Shown here in pieces: positions 1-7,308 of a stretch of 64,000 nt of DNA. The notes below the pieces were generated by a model. That model was not told the origin of the DNA and ran no database searches. It was given only the letters and a program-made list of their open reading frames with translations. This DNA is from an uncultured Clostridia bacterium (lineage in GTDB: Bacteria > Bacillota > Clostridia > Oscillospirales > Ruminococcaceae). How positions within the stretch are numbered: position 1 is the stretch's first letter; each line of letters begins with the position of its first letter. A program made the translations under genes and the position numbers. The stretch is from contig CANQLI010000005.1 in the NCBI GenBank assembly GCA_947624675.1, forward strand, positions 1 through 64,000. The letters are read 5' to 3'.

Positions 1-920
<920 letters not shown>

Positions 921-1127
921 TTGTATATTATCCGATACCTCTCAGTATCAGTTAATACCTTATCCTAGATCTAAACTCTAGCTTCTCTCTTTTATTTTCG
1001 TCTGTTTCTTCTCAGACCATTACTTGTTCTTTTTTCTCAAAAGAATCTCTCAAGGGTTTCTCTTGTTCGTCGTATTGTTCAATTTTCAAGGTGCAAGTGC
1101 TCTCGCTCTTTTTTCGAGTGCTTGACT
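921..1127 (-). other. rRNA operon leader
   Basis: This transcribed leader lies between the rRNA promoter and the 16S 5' end. It contains no open frame of interest. It includes the TGAAAATTGAAC-type string (about 1078-1090) that is common in clostridial rRNA leaders and spacers, plus A/G-rich segments that probably pair with sequence beyond 16S for processing. The pairing partner would lie outside the window, so processing is inferred. Confidence 0.6.
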
Positions 1128-1157
1128 ATTATATCATACCTCTTCTTCTCTTGTCAA
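1128..1157 (-). promoter_or_regulatory. rRNA operon sigma-A promoter
   Basis: On the minus strand, TTGACA (1152-1157) and TATAAT (1128-1133) are separated by 18 bases. Both boxes match the consensus exactly. A-tracts just upstream (about 1160-1195) look like an UP element, as expected for a strong rRNA promoter. Confidence 0.88.
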
Positions 1158-1204
1158 GTACTTTTTTTGGTTTTTTTGAAAAAATTTTTTGAAATTGCCT
1201 AAAT

Positions 1205-1232
1205 GAAGAAAAGTGCCGGAAAAACGGCACTT
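1205..1232 (-). terminator. Terminator of the ABC exporter operon
   Basis: An 8-bp stem (1211-1218 with 1225-1232, AAGTGCCG/CGGCACTT) has a 6-base loop and is followed on the minus strand by TTTTC. It sits just downstream of the permease stop and in front of the rRNA promoter. Confidence 0.8.
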
Positions 1233-1254
1233 TAAACATTACTTTTGAAAAGCA

Positions 1255-2493
1255 CTACTGCTTTTTCACTGCGGATTTTATTGCAGTTAGTAAATTTGGC
1301 GCTTTTCCGTACATCAAAATTCCCGTCTTATAAATCTTCGCAGAAAGAAATCCTATTCCAAGTGTTGACAGTATCAGGATAACAACGGATACTATAATTT
1401 CTATCGGCGCAACTTCTCCCATAGTTATCCTTATAAACATAGACATAGGAGATGTCAACGGTATATATGAAGCCGCTATCGATAATGCCGAATCAGTAGC
1501 TCCGCTGTTCATTGAAAACATAGCTATTACAAATGTTATTATAAATATCCACATTACCGGAGAGATGGCGGCATTCAGATCCTCGATCTTTGAAACGAGC
1601 GAGCCTGCCGCTCCGAACAGAAATGCGTACATAAAAAATCCCAGTATAAAAAACAGCAGCATAAACAGAATAATTGAAATCGGCATATTAAATATTGAAT
1701 TTATAACTTCGTTATCCTGCCATTCTCCCTTGTTTATGTTAAACAGCAAAAACGCCGAGCCGAATATGACCGCTATCTGTATCAGTCCCGCGCAGCCTAC
1801 TCCCAAAATTTTTCCGAACATAAGATTTTTTGTCTTCGCACTTGTTATAAGAAGCTCCATTGCACGGGTGCTCTTTTCCTGTGCGACACTTGATGCAACA
1901 AACTGACCGTACAAAATAATTGCGATATACAGAGCAAATACAAAAATATATGTAAACAAAAAAGATTCACTTTGGTTCTTACCTATCTGTACAATATCCG
2001 ACTCTATTTGGGTCGACATTATTTCCTCTGCCTCATCGGGAGAAAGCCCCAGCTCTGTCATTTTTGAATACATAAGCTTCGACTGCATCATTTCATCAAG
2101 CATCTGAGAATTGGCATCGTATAATCCCATATTGTTAACTATATATTTATATGATGTCTCACTTTCAATTAGAACCGCAAAATCACATTCCTCATTTAAA
2201 ACCATTTCTTTTAGCTCGGATTCATCAGCATCTTCAAAAGCTATTTCGTTATCCGGAAACATTTCCCCTAAAACCGAGCTCATATAATTTTGTTCCTCTT
2301 GTGAAACCCCTGAAAAAACCACTGTACTCTTATCATTTTCCGTACTTTCGTCTCCAGAAAACAATCCCTTTATCTGCGGGAAGAAAATGACTCCTGCGAT
2401 AATAATAACTAATGCTACGGTAAGACCTATGTATGCTTTATTTTTCAAATACGATTTGATCTCGAATTTAAACACCGTTAAAAACTGTTTCAT
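1255..2493 (-). CDS. ABC-2 type transporter permease (NatB-like)
   Basis: Integral membrane permease of an ABC-2 exporter, 412 residues. One membrane segment lies near residues 20-40 (IGLTVALVIIIAGVIFF). A large extracytoplasmic domain (about 45-175) follows, then five or six hydrophobic segments from about residue 178 to 395. This is the NatB/YhaP architecture. The conserved stretch after the second segment, around QEKSTRAMELLITS, is typical of the family. The ATPase gene lies 12 bases upstream, so the two form one exporter. AAGGAGGG precedes the ATG. The substrate (sodium, peptide or drug) cannot be told from sequence. Confidence 0.85.
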   Translation of the reverse strand: MKQFLTVFKFEIKSYLKNKAYIGLTVALVIIIAGVIFFPQIKGLFSGDESTENDKSTVVFSGVSQEEQNYMSSVLGEMFPDNEIAFEDADESELKEMVLNEECDFAVLIESETSYKYIVNNMGLYDANSQMLDEMMQSKLMYSKMTELGLSPDEAEEIMSTQIESDIVQIGKNQSESFLFTYIFVFALYIAIILYGQFVASSVAQEKSTRAMELLITSAKTKNLMFGKILGVGCAGLIQIAVIFGSAFLLFNINKGEWQDNEVINSIFNMPISIILFMLLFFILGFFMYAFLFGAAGSLVSKIEDLNAAISPVMWIFIITFVIAMFSMNSGATDSALSIAASYIPLTSPMSMFIRITMGEVAPIEIIVSVVILILSTLGIGFLSAKIYKTGILMYGKAPNLLTAIKSAVKKQ

Positions 2494-2505
2494 ATTAAGC
2501 CCTCC

Positions 2506-3399
2506 TTACCTTATGTTATTACTCGTATACTGAACAAATATATCGCTGAGCGACGGCTCGTAAACCCTGATACTGTCTATATCAAATCCGCCTGTTGACA
2601 GTTCATTTAAAAGCTCATTCTTCTTGTCCTCAGATTCAATGCGCACCTTTACCGTATTTCCGTCAAGCTCGCTTTTCTCCTTTAAATAACGAGATATTTC
2701 CAAAGCATCTTCTGATTCGATAAAAATTAAAGTTCTGTCGTAGCTTCTCTTTATTTCGTCTATATGTCCCGAAAGCACAATCTCCCCGCCGTTTAATATG
2801 GCAATGTTATCGCAAAATTCCTCTATGTAGTTCATCTGGTGTGACGAGAACAAAACTATTTTCCCCTGTGAAATTACCTCTTTTATTACATCCTTTAAAA
2901 GCATTGCATTGACCGGGTCAAGTCCCGAAAACGGCTCATCAAGAACAACGATATCAGGATCGGAGATAAGAGCGGCAACAAGCTGTATCTTCTGTTGATT
3001 TCCCTTTGACAGCGTATCGAGCTTTTTATCCTTATACTCGCTCATAGACATCCTCTTAAGCCACTTATCAGCAGCCTCAATAGAAGCTCTTTTGCTCATT
3101 CCCCTAAGCTGTCCGAAATAAGAAAGCTGTTCTCCTATCACCCTCTTAGGATAAAGTCCCCGCTCCTCGGGAAGATAGCCAAACTTTATCTTGCTCCTGT
3201 CAATAGGCTCATCGTCAAGCAAGACCTCACCGTTATCAGCATCAAACACACCCATAAGTATTCTTATAGAAGTGGTTTTTCCGGCGCCGTTTCTTCCCAA
3301 AATTCCAAAAGCATTTCCGCTTTCAGCCGTAAAGCTTATCCCCTTTAATACCTTATTTTCGCCAAAGCTTTTGTATATGTTCCTAAACTCAAGCTTCAT
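2506..3399 (-). CDS. ABC transporter ATP-binding protein (NatA-like)
   Basis: ATPase subunit of the exporter, 297 residues. The Walker A motif GRNGAGKTT is at residues 35-43. The signature LSKGNQQK is near residue 130, the Walker B/Glu DIVVLDEP near 150 and the switch His in SSHQM near 183. A C-terminal extension of about 80 residues follows, as in NatA/YhaQ-type exporters. Energy from ATP hydrolysis drives the partner permease encoded immediately downstream. The ATG has a GGGAG site. No promoter could be assigned with confidence in the A/T-rich, C-tract-containing spacer upstream (3400-3560). Confidence 0.9.
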   Translation of the reverse strand: MKLEFRNIYKSFGENKVLKGISFTAESGNAFGILGRNGAGKTTSIRILMGVFDADNGEVLLDDEPIDRSKIKFGYLPEERGLYPKRVIGEQLSYFGQLRGMSKRASIEAADKWLKRMSMSEYKDKKLDTLSKGNQQKIQLVAALISDPDIVVLDEPFSGLDPVNAMLLKDVIKEVISQGKIVLFSSHQMNYIEEFCDNIAILNGGEIVLSGHIDEIKRSYDRTLIFIESEDALEISRYLKEKSELDGNTVKVRIESEDKKNELLNELSTGGFDIDSIRVYEPSLSDIFVQYTSNNIR

Positions 3400-3569
3400 T
3401 TATTCTCCCTCATTTCACATTCTGACTAATAAATATATTATACCAAACAAACAGATAAAAGTAAATACATTATATAAATTATACCCCCCCCCGCAAAATT
3501 TTGTCAAGCTCATTTTAAAAAAGTAACGCTAATTTTAACAGTATATAAATATAAAGCTAATAAAAGCAT

Positions 3570-3605
3570 AAAGTTCCCTTTGAAATATCTTCCAAAAGGA
3601 ACTTT
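3570..3605 (-). terminator. Probable terminator of the hsp20 gene
   Basis: Inverted repeat AAAGTTCC (3570-3577) / GGAACTTT (3598-3605) lies just beyond the hsp20 stop. The U-tract on the minus strand is weak (TATGCTTTT), so termination may be inefficient. Confidence 0.5.
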
Positions 3606-3625
3606 TACAAAAAAATCGTATTATG

Positions 3626-4045
3626 CTATCTGATTTCTATTTGTCTTGTCTGAGCTTTTTCACTTGCCTTTTTAGGGAGCATAAGCTTTAACACTCCGTT
3701 ATTATAGCTTGCGTCTATTGCGCTTTCATCAATATTAGAGATGTCAAAGCTTCTGCAGTACGAGCCGTAGCTCCTCTCCCTTCTGATATACTCACCGCTG
3801 GAGTTTTTCTGATCGTTTTCAGATTTTCTCTCTGCGCAAAGGCTAAGCGTACTTCCCTCAACGCTTATTTTTATGTCCTCCTTTTCAAAGCCCGGCATTT
3901 CACACTCAAGCAAATACTTATCGCCCTCATCTCTTATATCTGTGCGGCACTGAGTCACAGGCGAAAAGCTCTTAAAGAAATCCCTTTCAAAATCCCTGAT
4001 CGGATTCCATATCTCGTTTCTTTCAAACGGTGTAATTCCAAACAT
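3626..4045 (-). CDS. Hsp20/alpha-crystallin family small heat shock protein
   Basis: ATP-independent holdase chaperone of the cytoplasm, 139 residues, the usual length for clostridial Hsp20. The alpha-crystallin domain spans about residues 35-130. It includes the family pattern YLLECEMPGFEKEDIKISVE, and the GVLKLMLPKK segment with its conserved G-x-L near 115-122. The short N-terminal arm (MFGITPFERNEIW) is typical. AGGAGG precedes the ATG. I looked upstream for a CIRCE operator (inverted TTAGCACTC) and did not find one, so its heat control is not visible. It is transcribed alone. Confidence 0.92.
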   Translation of the reverse strand: MFGITPFERNEIWNPIRDFERDFFKSFSPVTQCRTDIRDEGDKYLLECEMPGFEKEDIKISVEGSTLSLCAERKSENDQKNSSGEYIRRERSYGSYCRSFDISNIDESAIDASYNNGVLKLMLPKKASEKAQTRQIEIR

Positions 4046-4117
4046 ACAAAGACCTCCTTTTAATTTACTATTATATTTATATTTTTTTTGCTGATTATTC
4101 GTGAAGATCGTTTTTTT

Positions 4118-4155
4118 ACGAAAAAAAGCCGCTGCGAAATTATCGCAGCGGCTTT
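4118..4155 (-). terminator. Terminator of the tRNA operon
   Basis: A perfect 13-bp stem (4125-4137 with 4143-4155, around GCCGCTGCGA) with a 5-base loop runs into T7 on the minus strand. It lies directly after the CCA of the tRNA-Cys gene. Confidence 0.9.
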
Positions 4156-4228
4156 GGAGGCGCCACCCGGATTTGAACCGGGGATCAAGGTGTTGCAGAC
4201 CTACGCCTTACCACTTGGCTATAGCGCC
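4155..4228 (-). tRNA. tRNA-Cys (GCA)
   Basis: Full cloverleaf on the minus strand. The acceptor is GGCGCTA/TGGCGCC, the anticodon loop CTGCAAC gives anticodon GCA, and the T-loop is TTCAAAT. The 3' CCA is encoded. It is the last gene of the five-tRNA operon. Confidence 0.95.
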
Positions 4229-4269
4229 TTAATATTATTTATATGTTAATGTGAAAGATATATTCGTAC

Positions 4270-4345
4270 TGGTGCCTCCGATCGGAATCGAACCAATGAC
4301 ACGGGGATTTTCAGTCCCCTGCTCTACCGACTGAGCTACAGAGGC
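4270..4345 (-). tRNA. tRNA-Phe (GAA)
   Basis: Cloverleaf with acceptor GCCTCTG/CGGAGGC. The anticodon stem GGGGA encloses loop CTGAAAA (anticodon GAA), and the T-loop is TTCGATT. CCA is encoded. Fourth in the operon. Confidence 0.95.
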
Positions 4346-4354
4346 TTATAAAAA

Positions 4355-4430
4355 TGGAGCGGGCAACGAGGCTCGAACTCGCTACCTCCACCTTGGCAAG
4401 GTGGCGCTCTACCGGATGAGCTATGCCCGC
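4355..4430 (-). tRNA. tRNA-Gly (GCC)
   Basis: Cloverleaf starting GCGGGCATAGCTC. Anticodon loop TTGCCAA (anticodon GCC) sits between CCACC and GGTGG, and the T-loop is TTCGAGC. CCA is encoded. Third in the operon. Confidence 0.95.
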
Positions 4431-4439
4431 ACTTATAAT

Positions 4440-4516
4440 TGGCGACCTGGATGGGAGTCGAACCCACGACCTCTAGCGTGACAGGCTAGCGTTCTAACCA
4501 ACTGAACTACCAGGCC
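4440..4516 (-). tRNA. tRNA-Asp (GTC)
   Basis: Cloverleaf starting GGCCTGGTAGTTCAG. Anticodon loop CTGTCAC (anticodon GTC) lies in the stem GCTAG/CTAGC, and the discriminator is G as usual for Asp. CCA is encoded. Second in the operon. Confidence 0.95.
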
Positions 4517-4523
4517 AAAAATA

Positions 4524-4599
4524 TGGTGGGAACAACAGGGCTCGAACCTGTGACCCTCTGCTTGTAAGGCAGATGCTCTCCCAGCTGAGCTATGCTCCC
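4524..4599 (-). tRNA. tRNA-Val (TAC)
   Basis: Cloverleaf starting GGGAGCATAGCTCAG. Anticodon loop CTTACAA (anticodon TAC) lies in stem TCTGC/GCAGA, and the T-loop is TTCGAGC. CCA is encoded. First gene after the promoter. Confidence 0.95.
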
Positions 4600-4630
4600 A
4601 CAATTTCATCACCTTTCAGCGACGAAATTT

Positions 4631-4659
4631 ATTATACACTATTGTTTTCTATTTGTCAA
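4631..4659 (-). promoter_or_regulatory. tRNA operon promoter
   Basis: On the minus strand, TTGACA (4654-4659) and TATAAT (4631-4636) have a 17-base spacer, a perfect sigma-A promoter. The -35 box lies inside the last codons of hslO, so the tRNA operon starts directly from the end of that gene. Confidence 0.88.
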
Positions 4660-5527
4660 GTGATTTTATAATATTTTTTATGTCATCTCTTGAAAAATTA
4701 TATTCCTTGGTACAGAAATGACATTTCACATTGGTATTTTCATCCTCTAAAAGCTCTGAAAGCTGTTCTCTTCCCAGTGAAATAAGCGCTCTCTCGACCC
4801 TCTCCTTAGAGCAATCACACCTATATCCTACCTCAAAATCATCAAGAACATTAGGTTCAAGTCCGTCAAGAGCCATAAGCGAGATCTCTTCGGCGGTCAT
4901 ACCGTCGCAAAGCATTTCTGTCACCGTTTTCATAGAGTTGATGTTCTGTTCTATCCTGTCGGTCGCTTCATCCGGTGCAAACGGCAAAAGCTGAAGCAAA
5001 AAGCCTCCCGCCTTTTTGACAGTAAGATCGGTATCCACCAAAACACCCAGAGCGCATACGGTAGGTATCTGCTCACTTGTCGCAAAGTAGCTAGTTATAT
5101 CCTCAGCTATCTCACCACTTACTATCGGCACCTGTCCGCAATACGGCTCCTTAAGTCCCAAGTCCTTTACCACGCTTAAAACGCCGTCTCTTCCGACCGC
5201 CTTTCCGACATCAAGCTTACCTTTTGCATTAAGCGGTAATTCTACCACAGGATTTTGTACATAGGCTTTTACATTTCCGTAGCTGTCAGCAACCGCTATC
5301 ATATTTCCCGCCGGACCTTTTCCGTTTATTCTCAGCGTTACGGTATCATCCTTGCCCTTAAGTGAAAATCCCATAAGCGACGCGCCCATCGCAAGCCTTC
5401 CGAGAGCCGCTGTAATAACAGCGCTTGACGAATTTATTTTTTCTATTTCCGAAACTATATCTGTGCCGTCTATTGCCGAACATACAACCGACGCGTCACG
5501 GCTTATTGATCTTACAATTCTTCCCAA
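4649..5527 (-). CDS. hslO: Hsp33 redox-regulated chaperone
   Basis: Cytoplasmic holdase switched on by oxidative unfolding, 292 residues, the normal Hsp33 length. The C-terminal zinc switch is complete: CDC near residues 237-239 and CHFC near 269-272, the family's CxC...CxxC pattern. The N-terminal core carries the Hsp33 signature around GRLAMGASLMGFSLKG. The start is TTG, placed 5 bases after GGAG, and that site overlaps the end of the upstream methyltransferase gene. The two are therefore probably translationally coupled. Confidence 0.93.
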   Translation of the reverse strand: MGRIVRSISRDASVVCSAIDGTDIVSEIEKINSSSAVITAALGRLAMGASLMGFSLKGKDDTVTLRINGKGPAGNMIAVADSYGNVKAYVQNPVVELPLNAKGKLDVGKAVGRDGVLSVVKDLGLKEPYCGQVPIVSGEIAEDITSYFATSEQIPTVCALGVLVDTDLTVKKAGGFLLQLLPFAPDEATDRIEQNINSMKTVTEMLCDGMTAEEISLMALDGLEPNVLDDFEVGYRCDCSKERVERALISLGREQLSELLEDENTNVKCHFCTKEYNFSRDDIKNIIKSLDK

Positions 5528-5529
5528 TT

Positions 5530-6252
5530 TTACTCCGCCTTTCCGGCTATAATAAAGTACCTTTCGGTATACTCGTCAATTTCCTCCATATAATAGCCAC
5601 CCGATATGTTTATAATTTCAAAGCCCGTCTGATACAGCATATCTTTTATCTCGTCGATAGAATAATCATACTCGTAAAAAGACTCGCTTGACCTTTCATA
5701 AAGACCGTTTGACTGCGTAAACAGATCTAAAGATATATTAACTCGCCTCTTATCGCCGTCATACTCGTTCTTCCAGACAAGATATGTTTTTTCATCCTCA
5801 AAAACAAATGTATTGTTTGAAAGTATCTCTTTGTGCTTGTACGGTGCGTTTATGTCAAATATAAAAATTCCATCGCTTTTAAGTGCGTCATAAGTGCATC
5901 TGAAAAAGCTTTTTACTGCATCTTTGCTTTCAAGGTGATTAACAGCGTCAAGCGTACAGACCGCCGCGGAAAAACTGTCGCTCAGCGAAAATTCGGTCAT
6001 ATCTCCCTTTATAAATCTAGCGTTACATTTCCCCTCGGCAATACCAAGCATTTTCTCGGAAATATCAAGACCTGTCATCTCAAAGCCCTTGTCACAAAGG
6101 CGCTTTGTAAGCTCACCTGTTCCGCAGGCAATATCAAGCACCCTTCCGCTTATATCAAAAGAGTTAAAGACCGATGAAATAAGAGTTGCGACATCGTCAT
6201 AATCTACCCCGACAAATCGGTCATAGCATTTGTAAAGATGCTCATAGGACAT
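5530..6252 (-). CDS. Class I SAM-dependent methyltransferase
   Basis: 240 residues with a Rossmann methyltransferase fold. Motif I is VLDIACGTGELTKRL (about residues 38-52), an acidic residue in GLDISEKML binds the SAM ribose, and AAVCTLDAVNHL is motif IV/post-I. A small C-terminal subdomain (about 135-225) resembles YqeM/UbiE-like enzymes. The substrate is unknown. It overlaps yerC by one base (TAATG) and is followed by hslO after 2 bases, so yerC, this gene and hslO form one transcription unit. Confidence 0.85.
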   Translation of the reverse strand: MSYEHLYKCYDRFVGVDYDDVATLISSVFNSFDISGRVLDIACGTGELTKRLCDKGFEMTGLDISEKMLGIAEGKCNARFIKGDMTEFSLSDSFSAAVCTLDAVNHLESKDAVKSFFRCTYDALKSDGIFIFDINAPYKHKEILSNNTFVFEDEKTYLVWKNEYDGDKRRVNISLDLFTQSNGLYERSSESFYEYDYSIDEIKDMLYQTGFEIINISGGYYMEEIDEYTERYFIIAGKAE

Positions 6253-6551
6253 TATTTCTTATCCTCTTCGTATAATCTCTTAAACACAACGCTATATCCA
6301 TCGCTTCCGTAATTTATTGACCTGTTTACTCTGCTGATAGTGGCAGTAGACGCTCCCGTCTCCTTGACAATATCGCTGTACACCCTTTTGTCATTTAAAA
6401 GCTTTGCGACCTGAAACCTCTGCGCCAAGGATTTAAGCTCCGGTATCGTACATAGGTCATCGAAAAACTTATAGCACTCTTCCCTTGTTTTAAGGCACAG
6501 AATAGCGTCAAATAAATCGTCCATACTTTTGTCAACAAGCTTGCTGTTCAA
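6252..6551 (-). CDS. YerC/YecD family TrpR-related DNA-binding protein
   Basis: About 99 residues. The Trp-repressor-type helix-turn-helix core is visible as LAQRFQVAKLLNDKRVYSDIVKETGASTATISRVNRS, followed by the family's GSDGY. The first plausible start is GTG at 6560, but it sits directly against the GAGG site. TTG at 6551 has 8 bases of spacing and is preferred. It is the first gene of an operon with the methyltransferase and hslO. The regulated target is unknown. Confidence 0.85.
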   Translation of the reverse strand: MNSKLVDKSMDDLFDAILCLKTREECYKFFDDLCTIPELKSLAQRFQVAKLLNDKRVYSDIVKETGASTATISRVNRSINYGSDGYSVVFKRLYEEDKK

Positions 6552-6583
6552 AATTATCACCTCGGCAGAATATCTTTAAGTAT

Positions 6584-6612
6584 ATTTTAGCACACTAAAT
6601 TGTGAAAGTAAA
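6584..6612 (-). promoter_or_regulatory. Promoter of the yerC-methyltransferase-hslO operon
   Basis: TTTACT (6607-6612) and TAAAAT (6584-6589) have a 17-base spacer on the minus strand. Confidence 0.65.
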
Positions 6613-6649
6613 GAGGTTTTATAAAATTTCATTTAAAATTCTCTGTGAT

Positions 6650-6675
6650 AAAAAAAGAGGGCGAATGACGCCCTC
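6650..6675 (-). terminator. Terminator of the lon-engB operon
   Basis: Perfect 7-bp stem GAGGGCG/CGCCCTC (6657-6663 with 6669-6675) with a 5-base loop, followed by T7 on the minus strand. It lies six bases after the engB stop. Confidence 0.9.
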
Positions 6676-6681
6676 AGAATT

Positions 6682-7293
6682 TTACTGCATATCGCCCGGA
6701 GAAAACTCGTCCCCGGCAACATCCTCAATTATATTCTTTATCACATCAACGCCTTCGCCCGTAGCGGCAGAAAACTCAATGGTTGTAATGTCCTCAAAAT
6801 ATGGTATCTCCGACTTAAACGCCTCAAGTCTTTTTGCACGGTTGGTTTTATTGAGCTTATCAGCCTTTGTAAGAACGACAACGAACGGTATCTCACTTTC
6901 AATCAAAAAGTTTATCATAAGAATGTCATCCTTAGTGGGAGCGTGACGCATATCTATAAGCTGGAATACAAGTCCGAGATGACGCTTTGTGTCACTCAAG
7001 TAGCCCTCGATAAGCTCCGCCCACCTGAGTTTTTCACTCTGAGAGACCTTTGCGTATCCGTACCCGGGAAGGTCTACTATATACAGATTTTCAAAATCAA
7101 AGAAGTTTACTGTAACGGTTTTGCCCGGAGTTGAACTGACCTTAGCAAGACTTTTCCTGTTAAATATCTTGTTTATAAGCGAAGATTTTCCCACATTGGA
7201 ATGACCCGAAAAAGCTATTTCTATGCGCCTTGGCGGAGGTATCTGTGACAGCCTTCCGTATGAAGATAAAAAACTGACATTGTTAAAATTCAT
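6682..7293 (-). CDS. engB: Ribosome biogenesis GTP-binding protein EngB/YsxC
   Basis: GTPase needed for assembly of the 50S ribosomal subunit, about 203 residues. G1 is GHSNVGKSS, G2 lies in TPGKT, G3 is DLPGYG, G4 is TKAD and G5 is FSAATGEG. The ATG at 7293 gives the usual MNFNNV-type N terminus. An earlier in-frame ATG at 7305 starts 3 bases after the lon stop. Neither has a strong ribosome-binding site, so translation is probably coupled to lon. The lon-engB order is conserved in Firmicutes. Confidence 0.93.
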   Translation of the reverse strand: MNFNNVSFLSSYGRLSQIPPPRRIEIAFSGHSNVGKSSLINKIFNRKSLAKVSSTPGKTVTVNFFDFENLYIVDLPGYGYAKVSQSEKLRWAELIEGYLSDTKRHLGLVFQLIDMRHAPTKDDILMINFLIESEIPFVVVLTKADKLNKTNRAKRLEAFKSEIPYFEDITTIEFSAATGEGVDVIKNIIEDVAGDEFSPGDMQ

Positions 7294-7308
7294 CTGTCGC
7301 ACCATAGG

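Noticed and set aside
4046-4118. Possible CIRCE heat-shock operator upstream of hsp20
   Set aside because: The inverted TTAGCACTC/GAGTGCTAA pattern is absent. The region is only A/T-rich.
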